In this document: positions 37,499-50,480 of the stretch, piece after piece
Position numbering within the stretch: the stretch's first letter is position 1
How the letters are laid out: each line of letters begins with the position of its first letter
Assembly: GCF_013128195.2 (NCBI RefSeq)
Contig: NZ_CP053452.2
Location: 3,844,001 to 3,908,000, forward strand
Direction of reading: 5' to 3'
Length of the DNA stretch: 64,000 nucleotides
Source of the DNA: Frigoriglobus tundricola
Lineage (GTDB): Bacteria; Planctomycetota; Planctomycetia; Gemmatales; Gemmataceae
Notes under the pieces: model-generated
Databases searched by the model: none
Told to the model about the DNA's origin: nothing
What the model saw: only the letters and a program-made list of their open reading frames with translations
Position numbers and translations under genes: made by a program

Positions 37499-39073
37499 TT
37501 ATTTCGCCGGATGGCGTAGGACCCGGCCGCCGGCAACCTCCTTGTATGCGCCGCCTTCGATCGCGGCGTGACCGTTCACGAGTACCCACTTGACGCCGGC
37601 CGCGTACTGGTGCGGCTTGGCGAACGTCGCGGCGTCGCGGAACGTCTTCGGGTCGAACACCACCACGTCCGCGAAGTATCCTACCTTCAGATAGCCGCGG
37701 TCTTTCAGTTTCAGAATGTCCGCCGGCAGCCCGGTCGAACTGCGGATCGCGTCCGCCAGCGGGACGATCTTTTCCTCGATGGCGTAGTAGCCGATCTTGC
37801 GCGGGAACGTGCCGTAGCTCCGCGGGTGCGGGACGGTGTCGCCGGGGGCCTGCACGCTGCCGTCGCTGGCGGTCGCGACCCACGGCTGCTTCATGTACAC
37901 GCGGACGTCGTCCTCGCTCATGCCGAAGTTCACGATCTGCGCCCCGCCGTTGCGTTCGATCTCCAGCACGATGTCGATCGGTTCCCTCTTCTCGTCCGCC
38001 GCGATCACGGCGATGGTCTTGCCCTGCCACTTCGGGTTCGGCGCGTAGCGGGCGATCTGGATGCGTTTCGCGCCCTCGGTGCCGAGCGCCTTCTCCACAT
38101 CGGTCTTGAGTTTCGGACCGGTCGTGGGGTCGTCGAGCCGCGCGACGAACTCCTTATTGCTCCCCTCGCGGTACTTCGACGGCACGAGCGTGGCGCGGAG
38201 CGACGTGGAACTCGCGGTGTACGGGTACTGGTCGGCCGTCACGGTCTGGCCGTTCTTGCGGGCGGTCTCGATGAGCCCCACCGCGCGCCCGCTCGTGCCC
38301 CACGCCGACTTGCCGCTGGCCTTGATGTGGGAGATGTGGACCCGGCAGCCGGACTCCTTGCCGATGGTGATCGCCTCGTCGATGGCGTCGAGCAGGCCGC
38401 CGGACTCGTTGCGGATGTGGCTGGCGTACAGGCCGCCGTGCCGGGCCGCGACCCTGGCCAGAGCGATGATCTCGTCCGTTTTGGCGTAGGTGCCGGGGTT
38501 GTAGATGAGCCCCGTCGCCAGGCCCCAGGTGCCGTCCTTCATGGCCCGCTCGACGAGGGCCTCCATCTTTTTCAGCTCCTCGGCGGTGGGCGGGCGGTTG
38601 GCGTTGCCCATCGCACTCTGGCGGATGTCGTTGTGCGGGGCGAGGTGAATGACGTTGGTGCCCACCCCGCCGGCTTCGAGCGATTGGAGGTACGCCGCGG
38701 CGTTCACCGGCCCGGACCCGCAGTTACCCGTGACGACCGTGGTACACCCCTGCGTGACGTAGTTCTTGTTCAGCCGCCCGGTCTTGCCGCCGAGCCCGTA
38801 GTCGCAGTGCGTGTGCAGGTCAATGAAGCCGGGACAGATCACCAGCCCCTCGGCGCTCACCTCCGTGGCCCCGTCGACCTTGCCCACGGTCCCGATGGCC
38901 GCGATCTTGTCGCCCTTCACGTGAACGTCAGCAACGAACGGCTTCCCGCCGGTGCCGTCGTAAACGGTCGCGGCGCGGAAAATGGTGCTGGTGTCCGGCG
39001 TGTTCGGATCGGCCGCGGGAACCGCCGCGGACGAGGTGAAACAGAGTACCAGGGCGGCAGCGGCCGAGCGCAT
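37499..39073 (-). CDS. Exported D-aminoacylase / N-acyl-D-amino-acid deacylase family (524 aa)
   Basis: These amidohydrolases split N-acyl-D-amino acids to D-amino acids and a carboxylic acid, using zinc. ATG at 39073 follows GGAG by 8 bases and begins a signal peptide (MRSAAAALVLCFTSSAAVPA). The metal-binding H-x-H is in CPGFIDLHTHCDYG near residue 83. Then GNCGSG near 116, ASHIRNESGG near 230, HISHIKASG near 256 and WVATASDGSVQAPGD near 400 follow. A final beta domain ends with WVLVNGHAAIEGG. The export signal suggests breakdown of peptidoglycan-derived or environmental D-amino acid derivatives. The true substrate is not settled; dihydroorotase-like relatives are possible. Confidence 0.9.
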   Translation of the reverse strand: MRSAAAALVLCFTSSAAVPAADPNTPDTSTIFRAATVYDGTGGKPFVADVHVKGDKIAAIGTVGKVDGATEVSAEGLVICPGFIDLHTHCDYGLGGKTGRLNKNYVTQGCTTVVTGNCGSGPVNAAAYLQSLEAGGVGTNVIHLAPHNDIRQSAMGNANRPPTAEELKKMEALVERAMKDGTWGLATGLIYNPGTYAKTDEIIALARVAARHGGLYASHIRNESGGLLDAIDEAITIGKESGCRVHISHIKASGKSAWGTSGRAVGLIETARKNGQTVTADQYPYTASSTSLRATLVPSKYREGSNKEFVARLDDPTTGPKLKTDVEKALGTEGAKRIQIARYAPNPKWQGKTIAVIAADEKREPIDIVLEIERNGGAQIVNFGMSEDDVRVYMKQPWVATASDGSVQAPGDTVPHPRSYGTFPRKIGYYAIEEKIVPLADAIRSSTGLPADILKLKDRGYLKVGYFADVVVFDPKTFRDAATFAKPHQYAAGVKWVLVNGHAAIEGGAYKEVAGGRVLRHPAK

Positions 39074-39286
39074 CGCGGGTCTCCAGTGGGCGCGGAATGG
39101 CCCCAGTGTACCGCGTGCCGATCGCGGGGCGAGTAGAAACGCGCGGGATCGCACGCCCGCACTTCATTCCGCGTTCGTGCGGCCGCCGTACTGTCGCTCG
39201 AGAACCTAAAACGGTGGTTTCGGGCCCATTGTCGTGGAGATGCCGTGGTGACTTGTTTGGTGGGGTTGGTACGATAGGAGCGAAGG

Positions 39287-39769
39287 ATGGACGCCGTGCC
39301 GCCGAACCCGCGGGGGCCACTCATGATCCACGTGACGAAGATCCTGTACCCGACGGACTTCTCCAGTTACTCGAACCAGGCGTACTTCCACGCGGTCGGG
39401 CTGGCCGAGACCTACGGCGCCAGCCTCACCGTCGTGTACGTCCACACGCCGGGTGCGGCGGGCGACAAGGCCCACTGGCGCAGCCAACTGGAACAGGTGC
39501 GGCCGGCGAACCCGAACATCGCCGTCCGCCACGTGCTCCTGGAGGGCGACCCGGCGACCGAGATCGCCCGGTACGCGACCGACGCGGGCATCGATGTGAT
39601 CGTGATCGGGACCCGCGGCCGGACCGGCGCGGACCGGTTGGAACTGGGCAGCGTGGCCGAGCGGGTGATGCGCGAGGCGCCGTGTTCGGTGCTGGTGGTG
39701 AAGCTGCCCAAGGGTCTGACCGGGGCCGAACGGCCGGTCGCCGCGGCCGCCGCGCCGGCCCGTGCCTGA
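39287..39769 (+). CDS. Universal stress protein, UspA family (160 aa)
   Basis: UspA proteins are small cytoplasmic dimers, many of them ATP-binding, made under stress. ILYPTDFSSYSNQAYFHAV opens the fold. The ATP loop G-x2-G-x9-G-S is present (GTRGRTGADRLELGS), so it is probably an ATP binder. The core is complete; the C-terminal 15 residues are Ala-rich. ATG at 39287 follows AGGAG by about 7 bases. A second ATG at 39323 (MIHVTKIL) would fit the usual family beginning better, so the start is open between the two. The next gene starts 16 bases after the stop, suggesting cotranscription. Confidence 0.88.
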   Translation: MDAVPPNPRGPLMIHVTKILYPTDFSSYSNQAYFHAVGLAETYGASLTVVYVHTPGAAGDKAHWRSQLEQVRPANPNIAVRHVLLEGDPATEIARYATDAGIDVIVIGTRGRTGADRLELGSVAERVMREAPCSVLVVKLPKGLTGAERPVAAAAAPARA

Positions 39770-39785
39770 TTGCAGGAGGCGCCGC

Positions 39786-40685
39786 GTGTCTACCGCCGAT
39801 GGATCCCTTCCTCCCCCGCCGCCGTTCGCGGACGACTTCCGCGCCGTCGTGACCGCGGAACTGACCGCCGCCGGGTTCACGCTCCTCGACTGGGAACCCG
39901 GCGGCGTGAACGTCCGCCCGCCCGGCGGCGGGGACCGCCAGTACGTCGGCCTCGCCAACGTGTACCGCCGCGCGAACGCCGCCGACCGGGCCGACTGGCC
40001 GGGAATGGTGCGCGAGTTCCTCGACCACCGGGCCGAACTGCTCCAGGCGTCCGTGATACCCAACGACCTCGGCACGATCGTCGACCGGCTGCGCCCGCGG
40101 CTCGGCCGCCCCTGCGACCGCAGCGACAAGACGCCGCCGTGGGGCATCCCGCTGCCCGGCACCGGGCTGGAAATCAACCTCGTGGTCGATTTCCCGCACG
40201 GCATGGTGTACGTCACCGGCCCCATGCTCGCCCGGAGCCGGCTGAAGGCGGAGGACCTGCTCGACGTGGCCCTGGAGAACCTGCGGGCCGCGACGCCCGG
40301 CGATTACTTCGAGCGCGCGTCCGACGAACTGGACATCTACATCGGCCACGCGGGCGACGGCTACGACGCGGCCCGCGCCCTGCTGATCGAGGAGCTGATG
40401 CCGGACGCGCCGGCCGGCTTCTGGGTCGCGATCCCGAGCCGCGAGGAGCTGGCCGTCTGGCCGGTGTCGTTCCCGGCGATCGGCCGGGTTCACGTGCTGA
40501 AGATGTTCGCCGACGAGAACTACCGCGAACACGCCTACCCGGTGACCGACGACGTGTTCTGGGTGTGGCGCGGGACGTGGTACCGGTTCGGCATCGCGCT
40601 GAAGGGCGACGACCTCGTGATCGACGCCCCGGAGCCGTTCGGCGAAGCGCTCCAGGAGCTACAGGGCGACGACCCGCCGCAGTAG
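39786..40685 (+). CDS. DUF1444-like cytoplasmic protein (299 aa)
   Basis: GTG at 39786 follows a strong AGGAGG by 7 bases; the frame upstream overlaps the UspA gene and is not used. There is no signal peptide. The N-terminal 60 residues give an alpha/beta opening (FRAVVTAELTAAGFTLLDWE). The C-terminal half, with DAPAGFWVAIPSREELAVWP, VLKMFADENYREHAYPVTDD and VFWVWRGTWYRFGI, resembles the DUF1444 (YtpQ-like) type, where a similar segment carries W-V-A-I-P and a P-x-T-D-x-x-F. The assignment is tentative and function is unknown. It is cotranscribed with the stress protein gene by position. Confidence 0.7.
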   Translation: MSTADGSLPPPPPFADDFRAVVTAELTAAGFTLLDWEPGGVNVRPPGGGDRQYVGLANVYRRANAADRADWPGMVREFLDHRAELLQASVIPNDLGTIVDRLRPRLGRPCDRSDKTPPWGIPLPGTGLEINLVVDFPHGMVYVTGPMLARSRLKAEDLLDVALENLRAATPGDYFERASDELDIYIGHAGDGYDAARALLIEELMPDAPAGFWVAIPSREELAVWPVSFPAIGRVHVLKMFADENYREHAYPVTDDVFWVWRGTWYRFGIALKGDDLVIDAPEPFGEALQELQGDDPPQ

Positions 40686-40875
40686 CTTTCGTGGGTGAGA
40701 CCAAGCTTTGCGCCGAGCCAGCGCAGTTCGCAGTCCTTTTTCGGGTGGCCGACTCTCTCCGAAAGTCGGTGGTCGCACCCCAAATCCCGCTATTCGGTTC
40801 TCGACAGACGGTTCCGCGCTCCGTCGCAGTCACTGGCGGAGACAGTGACCCACCCGAGGCACGCGGCACCGCATC

Positions 40876-42114
40876 TCACTTCACCGCGTCGGCCAGGAAC
40901 CGCTGAAGGGTTCCCTTCGCGGTCGCCGGGTCGAACGGCGCGTCGAAGAGCGCGAACACCCCGCCCCCGCCCGCCGTGGCCGCCTCCATCTCGGTTGCGC
41001 GTGCCCGGAGGTACAGGCGCGCGTGCTCCGCGACGGCCGAGTCCGCGGTGCGGAAAAAGATCCGCACCCGTGGTTGCTCGCCGAAGCTCAGCGCGAACAC
41101 CCCGGCGCGGAAACTGCTCAACCCCGAAAGCCCCTTCTTCGCCCCCGGCGAAAGAGGGAGGAAGGTCGTCACGAGCGGTTTTTGCGTCCACTCCCGATCA
41201 TCATCGGCCGCGACCCACGCGGCCGAATCCGGCGGGACCGATCCGATCATCTGTCGGAGCCCGTCTGACTCGCTCCCCCGGAACTGCTTTCCACCCGGTC
41301 CGTACCCGCCCTGATCGACTGCCGCGAGATCCTTGTCGGACAACCCGAACACCCACACGGTCGGGGAGACGCGAGCGAGCTGTGCGAGTTCCACCGTGAA
41401 TCGCGTTTTCTTGCCCGCGGCCGGCTTCGCCTTGAGCTTCTTCAAAAACTCGTCCTCGTCGGCGAGCGGCTGTTTCAGGACGAGGACGAACGCGATCCGC
41501 AGTCCGTCCCCCTCGTTACCGAGAAGGGCACCGCCCGCGACGTGATCGATCTGCGGGAGGGTGAGGCCGATCGAATCGAGCGCCGCGAGCGCCGCGAGCG
41601 CCGCGAGCGCCTGAGCCGGAACGCCGGCCCGGGTGAGGAGGTCGCGCGGTTCCTGGTGGGTGCGTGCGGCATAAGTGAGCAGCGGACCGGGCTGGACCGC
41701 GAACACCACGTTGTAGTCGGCCGGGAGGTACCCGAGACCGGCGAGTTGCGCCGGCGGGGTCGTATTCGACACGGCCGGGGGCTGCCCCGGCGGATCGCCG
41801 TTCGGCTTCGCTTTGGGTGAATAGTAGGCGGTCAGCCCGATCACGAACCCGATCCCGCCCAGCGCGAGCGCGACGAGTGCGGTCCGGCGGATCGACCACA
41901 TCCCCACGCGGCGTCTCGGGCTCCGCGTTTCGGAGGCCGGGCTCGGAACCGGTGCGGCCGGCGGGCCGGCGTCCGCGGCGGTTGCCGGTTCGGCCATTTC
42001 GCCACGAACCGGGAACGCGTCCCCGCAGCGCGGGCAGGTGGCTCGGCGCCCGGCCGGGACCGCGTCCAGAGCGAACGCGGTGTTGCACGACGGACAGGAC
42101 AGCCTGATGCTCAT
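40876..42114 (-). CDS. Zinc-ribbon membrane protein (412 aa)
   Basis: ATG at 42114 starts directly before an MJ0042-type zinc ribbon: CPSC at residues 7-10 and CPRCG at about 27-31. A Pro/Ala linker and one membrane helix (RTALVALALGGIGFVIGLTAYY, about 77-98) follow. The outer part of about 300 residues starts LGYLPADYNVVFAVQPGPLL and continues as mixed alpha/beta sequence with IDHVAGGALLGNEGDGLRIAFVLV and KTRFTVELAQLARVSPTVWVFGLSD. The plan (ribbon, helix, outer domain) recurs in planctomycetes. The outer part is of unknown function. A short tandem repeat GCCGCGAGC codes for the ALAALAAL stretch. It is divergent from fabI. Confidence 0.8.
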   Translation of the reverse strand: MSIRLSCPSCNTAFALDAVPAGRRATCPRCGDAFPVRGEMAEPATAADAGPPAAPVPSPASETRSPRRRVGMWSIRRTALVALALGGIGFVIGLTAYYSPKAKPNGDPPGQPPAVSNTTPPAQLAGLGYLPADYNVVFAVQPGPLLTYAARTHQEPRDLLTRAGVPAQALAALAALAALDSIGLTLPQIDHVAGGALLGNEGDGLRIAFVLVLKQPLADEDEFLKKLKAKPAAGKKTRFTVELAQLARVSPTVWVFGLSDKDLAAVDQGGYGPGGKQFRGSESDGLRQMIGSVPPDSAAWVAADDDREWTQKPLVTTFLPLSPGAKKGLSGLSSFRAGVFALSFGEQPRVRIFFRTADSAVAEHARLYLRARATEMEAATAGGGGVFALFDAPFDPATAKGTLQRFLADAVK

Positions 42115-42258
42115 AACCGGCCTCACAGAATTAAGACACGGGTATTCTTGGCGCCGGGTCAAGCGGCGGCTATGCCGGCAGCCGGCGCCGGAGCGGATCA
42201 ATAAAACGGCCCGCGGCCCGTTCGTCCGGGGCCGTGACATATTTTGAGGTTCCCGACC

Positions 42259-43140
42259 ATGATCGCAATCGACCTGTCCGGCAAGGTGGCCCTCGTTTCC
42301 GGGGTGGGTGACAACATCAGTTTCGCGTGGTTCATCGCCAAGGCGCTCCAGGCGGCCGGGGCGAAGGTCGTCCTCGCGTGCCACCCGCGGGTGATGGGGA
42401 TCGTGGAGGGCGTCCTCACCCGCGACGCGGACAAGGAGTCGCGGCTGCTGCCCGACGGGAGCGAGTTCAAGCCGGTGAAGGTGTACCCGTGCGACGCCAA
42501 CTACGACACGATGGCCGACGTGCCCGAGGAGGTGCGGACCAACCGCCGGTACGCCCAGTTCCCGGAGTACTCGATCAAGGGCACCGTGGACGCGGTCGCG
42601 GCCGAGTTCGGCGGCATCGACATCATGATCCACTCGATGGCGTTCAGCTCGGAGATCAAGAACGCCCTGATCGACACGAGCCGCAAGGCGTACCACGAGG
42701 CGATGGGGATCAGCTCGTACTCGCTGATCAGCATGGTCCGCGCCGCGGCCCCGCACATGGCGAACCGGCCGGGCGGGGGGAGCGTGGTCGGGCTCACCTA
42801 CGTCGCGGGCGAGCGCGTGGTGCCGCACTACGGCGGCGGGATGGGGACGTGCAAGGCCGCGCTCCAGATGGACGCGAAGCAGCTCGCGTGGTTCGTGGGG
42901 GACAAGAACGTCCGCGTGAACCTGATCTCGGCCGGCCCGTACGCGAGCCGCGCGGCGCGGGCGATCAACAAGGACTTCGACAAGCTGATCCAGCACGCCG
43001 CGGACCACTCGCCGCTGCGCCGGCCGATCGAGCCGGAAGAAGTGGCGAACGGGGTGCTGTTCCTGTGCAGCCCGCTGGCGGCCGCGGTGACCGGCCAGAT
43101 CCTCTACGTGGACTGCGGGTACAACATCATGGGCTCGTGA
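42259..43140 (+). CDS. fabI: Enoyl-ACP reductase, plant/chlamydial type FabI
   Basis: FabI reduces trans-2-enoyl-ACP with NADH in the last step of each fatty acid elongation round. The short-chain dehydrogenase fold starts with IDLSGKVALVSGVGDNISFAWFIA. An insert near residues 65-95 (CDANYDTMADVPEEVRTNRR) and the catalytic region YVAGERVVPHYGGGMGTCKAAL (near 185-206), with Tyr and Lys eight apart, match the plant and chlamydial enzyme rather than the E. coli spacing. The C-terminus ILYVDCGYNIMGS is intact. Length is 293 residues. ATG at 42259 follows GAGG by 9 bases. An upstream ATG at 42244 is less fitting. Confidence 0.93.
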   Translation: MIAIDLSGKVALVSGVGDNISFAWFIAKALQAAGAKVVLACHPRVMGIVEGVLTRDADKESRLLPDGSEFKPVKVYPCDANYDTMADVPEEVRTNRRYAQFPEYSIKGTVDAVAAEFGGIDIMIHSMAFSSEIKNALIDTSRKAYHEAMGISSYSLISMVRAAAPHMANRPGGGSVVGLTYVAGERVVPHYGGGMGTCKAALQMDAKQLAWFVGDKNVRVNLISAGPYASRAARAINKDFDKLIQHAADHSPLRRPIEPEEVANGVLFLCSPLAAAVTGQILYVDCGYNIMGS

Positions 43141-43154
43141 GGTGACGCGCGCCC

Positions 43155-43967
43155 GTGCCCGGAATCACCGTCTTGTTCTGGAACGTGAACCGAAGCCCAC
43201 TCGACGAGCGGGTGGGCCGGGTCGTTGCGTCAGAACGTGTCGATATCGTGATGCTCGCCGAACCTGATGCGCCAGCAGCGGATCTGGCGGTACGATTGGG
43301 ACAACTCACCGGCGACCCGTTCGTCGTCGTAGACGGTTCGGCGGATCGATTCACGATATGTTCCCGGTTACCCCGACGTTCACTTCGACTTCAGTTCAGC
43401 GCCGACCGCTGGTTGATATACCGGCTCGTCCTCGACCCGATCCCGGAACTGCTGGTGGCGCTCGCCCACCTTCCGAGTAAACTTCACGCGGCCGGCGAGA
43501 CGCAAACCCTGGCGGTCGCAGAACTGGTAGCAGACATCGCCCGTGCGGAGAGGCGACGGAAGCACCAGAGCACGGTCGTTGTCGGCGACATGAATATGAA
43601 CCCGTTTGAAGCGGGTGTTGCCGGTGCGGGCGGGCTGCACGGGGTGATGTCGGCGGCGGTGGCCGCCCGCGCGAGTCGCGAAATTCAGGGGCGCGAGTAC
43701 CAGCTCTTTTACAACCCCATGTGGAGCGTGATGGGCGACCGCTCACTCGGTCCGCCGGGAACCTTCTACCGAAGTGCCGCAGAAGCGGTAAACTACTACT
43801 GGAACACGTACGACCAGGTGCTCCTCCGCCCGGAACTGGCCGATCGCTTGAAGCGACTGGACGTCCTGAGCTCCGACGGCGTCGAGAGCCTGATGACCCG
43901 CACGGGGTTGCCGGACGTGGCCAACGGTTCGGATCACCTGCCGCTCCTCTTTTGCCTCGAATGGTAA
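43155..43967 (+). CDS. Endonuclease/exonuclease/phosphatase family protein (270 aa)
   Basis: EEP proteins cut DNA, RNA or phosphoesters with a metal in one active site. GTG at 43155 follows GAGGTGA at some distance. Core motifs are ITVLFWNVN (residues 4-12), IVMLAEPD (31-38, with the metal-binding Glu), VVVGDMNMNPFE (about 140-151) and NGSDHLPLLFCLEW at the end with the catalytic Asp-His. The site looks complete. Between these lies YQLFYNPMWSVMGD near 185. Third-codon GC is lower than in the neighbours, a hint of foreign origin. The next gene starts 4 bases after the stop, so the two form an operon and probably act together. Confidence 0.82.
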   Translation: MPGITVLFWNVNRSPLDERVGRVVASERVDIVMLAEPDAPAADLAVRLGQLTGDPFVVVDGSADRFTICSRLPRRSLRLQFSADRWLIYRLVLDPIPELLVALAHLPSKLHAAGETQTLAVAELVADIARAERRRKHQSTVVVGDMNMNPFEAGVAGAGGLHGVMSAAVAARASREIQGREYQLFYNPMWSVMGDRSLGPPGTFYRSAAEAVNYYWNTYDQVLLRPELADRLKRLDVLSSDGVESLMTRTGLPDVANGSDHLPLLFCLEW

Positions 43968-43971
43968 TGTC

Positions 43972-44508
43972 ATGCCCCCAGCCATTCCGAGCCTGTGGCC
44001 CAGCGACATCATGGTTGATGTGCGCCCGCCGTTGGAGATTCTCAAGGCCCAGGCTGAGAAGCTCGGTGAGATCACCCGGGGCATTCTGACGGCCGAGGTG
44101 ACGACGGTTACCGGTCACGAGGATTACGTTGTTCACCGCCTGGACCTGATCGCTCCGAAGCTCGACGACCGGGCGCACCGCATCCTCACCGCGACGCATC
44201 GCACCGACCTCTACCCCGTTGTCGTTGAAGCGGAGCTGTACCGTCCGACGAAAGTGCCCGCGCACGCGGTTAAGAACCTCGCGCTGCAGAGCACGGTGGC
44301 CGCGTCCGGTGTGAACTCACGAACCGATTACCCGCTACGCGCCTGGCCACCAGCCGATGATTCGAGGCCCGTTGCGAGTAACCAAAGTGATTTCCTGAGC
44401 CGCGTTTCGGAGGTGCTTCGGTCACCCGCGGTGCGGGCCGCTATTGATTCGTTCATTGCGCTGAGCAACGAGAAGAATCCGCTCACGGACTCCGAAACGG
44501 CCGCGTGA
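43972..44508 (+). CDS. Unknown protein paired with the EEP hydrolase (178 aa)
   Basis: I do not recognise this family. ATG at 43972 lies 4 bases after the stop of the EEP gene, so translation is probably coupled. Residues about 15-110 form an alpha/beta domain: EILKAQAEKLGEITRGILTA (helix), AEVTTVTGHEDYVVHRLDLIAPK (strands), DRAHRILTATHRTDLYPVVV. A linker of about 40 residues follows, and then a C-terminal helix (VRAAIDSFIALSNEKNP). There is no signal or membrane segment. The tight linkage to a nuclease-like enzyme and unusual codon use suggest a regulator, partner or immunity protein. None of this is proven. Confidence 0.7.
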   Translation: MPPAIPSLWPSDIMVDVRPPLEILKAQAEKLGEITRGILTAEVTTVTGHEDYVVHRLDLIAPKLDDRAHRILTATHRTDLYPVVVEAELYRPTKVPAHAVKNLALQSTVAASGVNSRTDYPLRAWPPADDSRPVASNQSDFLSRVSEVLRSPAVRAAIDSFIALSNEKNPLTDSETAA

Positions 44509-44961
44509 GAGTTCTTACCGCCGACATGATTACGGTAACAGCGTTTCGGCACTCATGCGGCGCCAATCGTTCAAGCCACTGTCCCCTTTGCGACGTTCAC
44601 CCGCGGGGCCACTTTCCCGCCGTCCGGCGAAACAACATCGCCCCGCAAAGCGCGGTGATGTGTTGAGCTAATGACATCAACTGTGGCCGGCAAATCCCTT
44701 CCGCGGCGTACCGCCGCAGCTCGTGGCGCTGACCCCCGCGGGTGAACGTGAGTGAATGTACCGGTTCGCCCGCCGCGTGCAATCACGGAAGTGGTCATTT
44801 CTCCCGCGTTCCGGCGACCGGAACGTCTCCCGCATGCCCGGTCGGCGTTTGTTCCGCGAAAATGTCCCAAGCACCGGAGCGGACGGCCCGAGTCTTGCCC
44901 CACGGCCGGTGCCCGGACGCTTCGGTATCGGGCGCACCGGTGCGAGAACCCGGAGAGAAAC
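44509..44961. other. Gene-free stretch before the FUSC-type gene
   Basis: This gap is 453 bases. An open frame continuous with the next gene from 44752 is arginine-rich and unlike protein, so I do not extend the gene. At 44652-44670 the sequence GCGGTGATGTGTTGAGCTA echoes the 3' part of the repeats at 32669 and 34712. I see no gene. Confidence 0.55.
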
Positions 44962-46008
44962 GTGGACGGGCAAACGCTTCGGCTCGGTCTGAAGGTCGGG
45001 CTGGCGGTCGGACTGGCGTATCTGCTCACCTACGGCGAGCGGTCGCAGTACGCCCTGTATGCGGTTCTGACCGCCGCCCTCGTCGTCGGCGAGAACTTCG
45101 GCGAGGATCTGAACCAGTCGGTGGTGCGGCTGGTCGGCACGCTGCTGGGCGCGTCCGTCGGCGTTGCCGCTTTGGCCGCCTTCGGGGTCGATGTCTGGTG
45201 CGTTGTGGGGGCCGCGGTGGTCACAACCGTCCTCTCCCGACTGGTCAAGCTCGATCAGCTCAGCCGGGTCGCCCTGGCGGTGTGCATGGTCACCCTGTTG
45301 CTGCATCCCGAGCGCGTGGCCGCTTACGGCTTCTACCGACTGGTCAACACGCTCATCGGGGCCGTAATCGGACTCGCAGTGAGCCTCCTGGTGTGGCCGG
45401 TTCGGGCCGAAACGGCCGCGACGCGGGCGGTGGCCCAGCTCCTCGACCTGGCCGCCGATGTCCTACTCGCGGCCCGCGTGCCCCACACCCCGGCCGGAGA
45501 CGCGGCATCGGACCAGACCGTTCAGCAGTTGACCAAGCTGTTCAAAGCCATCCGGGACGCGCGACGGGAGAGCCAGGTGTTCCGTACAACGGCGACGGCC
45601 ACCGCGGAACGGGCGATTCTGGGCGGGCAGGTCGGACTCGGGGCGATCGCGGTCGCGGCGGGCTGCGAGCGGCTGGCACAGAACCCGGAGGCCGGTCCGT
45701 TTGTGATTGCCGTGGCCGCGGTCGCGGAGCGACTGGCCGACCGCGCCCGGGCACTGGCCCACGCACCGGAGACCGGTGCGGACCCGCCGCCCGTTTACGA
45801 GCCGCTCGCGGACCTCCCCACTCCACCGGCCGACGCCGACCTGAACGCGACCGAAGGGGTGCTGATGGCCGGGGTGATCGGCGAGTTGCGGGTCATCGCC
45901 GCCGCGCTGGCGGTACTGGAACGGGTCACGATCCAAACCACGACCCACGAAGTGATCGACCAGATCAAGGGCGCACAGGCGAATGATGCGCCGCGAGGCC
46001 GCGAATGA
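44962..46008 (+). CDS. FUSC / aromatic-acid-exporter family membrane protein (348 aa)
   Basis: These inner-membrane proteins are thought to export aromatic acids. GTG at 44962 follows GGAGAG closely and opens with LRLGLKVGLAVGLAYLL. Hydrophobic helices cover residues about 8-25, 31-48 (YALYAVLTAALVV), 65-82 (GTLLGASVGVAALAAFG), 85-105, 108-125 and 128-148 (LVNTLIGAVIGLAVSLLVWP). A soluble helical domain of about 200 residues follows (VAQLLDLAADVLLAARVP onward). The arrangement of six helices with a cytoplasmic helical tail fits FUSC/ArAE members. Substrate is unknown. A longer start at 44752 was rejected. It is followed by a long inverted repeat and converges with secA. Confidence 0.82.
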   Translation: MDGQTLRLGLKVGLAVGLAYLLTYGERSQYALYAVLTAALVVGENFGEDLNQSVVRLVGTLLGASVGVAALAAFGVDVWCVVGAAVVTTVLSRLVKLDQLSRVALAVCMVTLLLHPERVAAYGFYRLVNTLIGAVIGLAVSLLVWPVRAETAATRAVAQLLDLAADVLLAARVPHTPAGDAASDQTVQQLTKLFKAIRDARRESQVFRTTATATAERAILGGQVGLGAIAVAAGCERLAQNPEAGPFVIAVAAVAERLADRARALAHAPETGADPPPVYEPLADLPTPPADADLNATEGVLMAGVIGELRVIAAALAVLERVTIQTTTHEVIDQIKGAQANDAPRGRE

Positions 46009-46081
46009 TCCGGCGGGCTGTGCCGTGTGCGAATCGGCTTCGGGCTCATCCGCGAGCCGCAACTCTGTTGCAAAACTCGAA

Positions 46082-46283
46082 GAGTTCACCACAGAGGCAT
46101 AAAGATCGCACAAAGAAAGCCGGGGCACAAAACTCGACAGGAGAACACGAAGGGAACAAAGGGCAAGCCGCTCTGGCTGAGGTCTTCTCCGTCCCCTTCA
46201 TGTTCTCTGGTTTTTGTACTCGGTCCCAGCCTTTGCTTTCTTTGTGTTCCTTTGTGCGATCTTTGTGCCTCTGTGGTGAACTC
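46082..46283. repeat. Long inverted repeat of the TTCACCACAAAGGC type, second copy
   Basis: The 34-bp arms 46082-46115 and 46250-46283 differ at one base; flanking pairing continues in pieces. It is related to the element at 12653-12915 through TTCACCACARAGGCAYRAAG. It sits between the convergent FUSC-type gene and secA, so it could also end both transcripts. Confidence 0.85.
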
Positions 46284-46306
46284 TCCTACCCGTTCGCCCG
46301 GCGCGC

Positions 46307-50212
<3,906 letters not shown>

Positions 50213-50480
50213 TGCCGTAACTCCTTGTTTCGCCTTCGCTTGTAGCGACTCTCTTCGGCGGCCCTGGGGCTCGAAGACGCGCCGAAGCGGTCGTTCCAAA
50301 CGAGCCGGCCGCGCACTTCGGCGCGGACCCCGCCAGAATCACAATCTAAGAAGGGCGGAAAAGGGGGTCAATGCCGACCGGCCGCGCAGTCCACGCAACC
50401 GATACAGTCGCGCGACACTTGCGAGCAATCAGATAGGACGAACGCCGGGCGATTTCTCGCCCGGGCGCGGTGCCGGCCGC

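Noticed and set aside
41578-41612. Tandem GCCGCGAGC units as a CRISPR-like or regulatory array
   Set aside because: The units are 9 bases without spacers and code for Ala-Leu repeats in a real gene; this is codon slippage.
42115-43008. Upstream extension of the zinc-ribbon protein across fabI
   Set aside because: The conserved ribbon starts right after ATG 42114; the extension is antisense to fabI.
44752-44961. Longer N-terminus for the FUSC-type protein
   Set aside because: The added part is Arg/Pro-rich, has no hydrophobic character, and a good ribosome binding site precedes GTG 44962.
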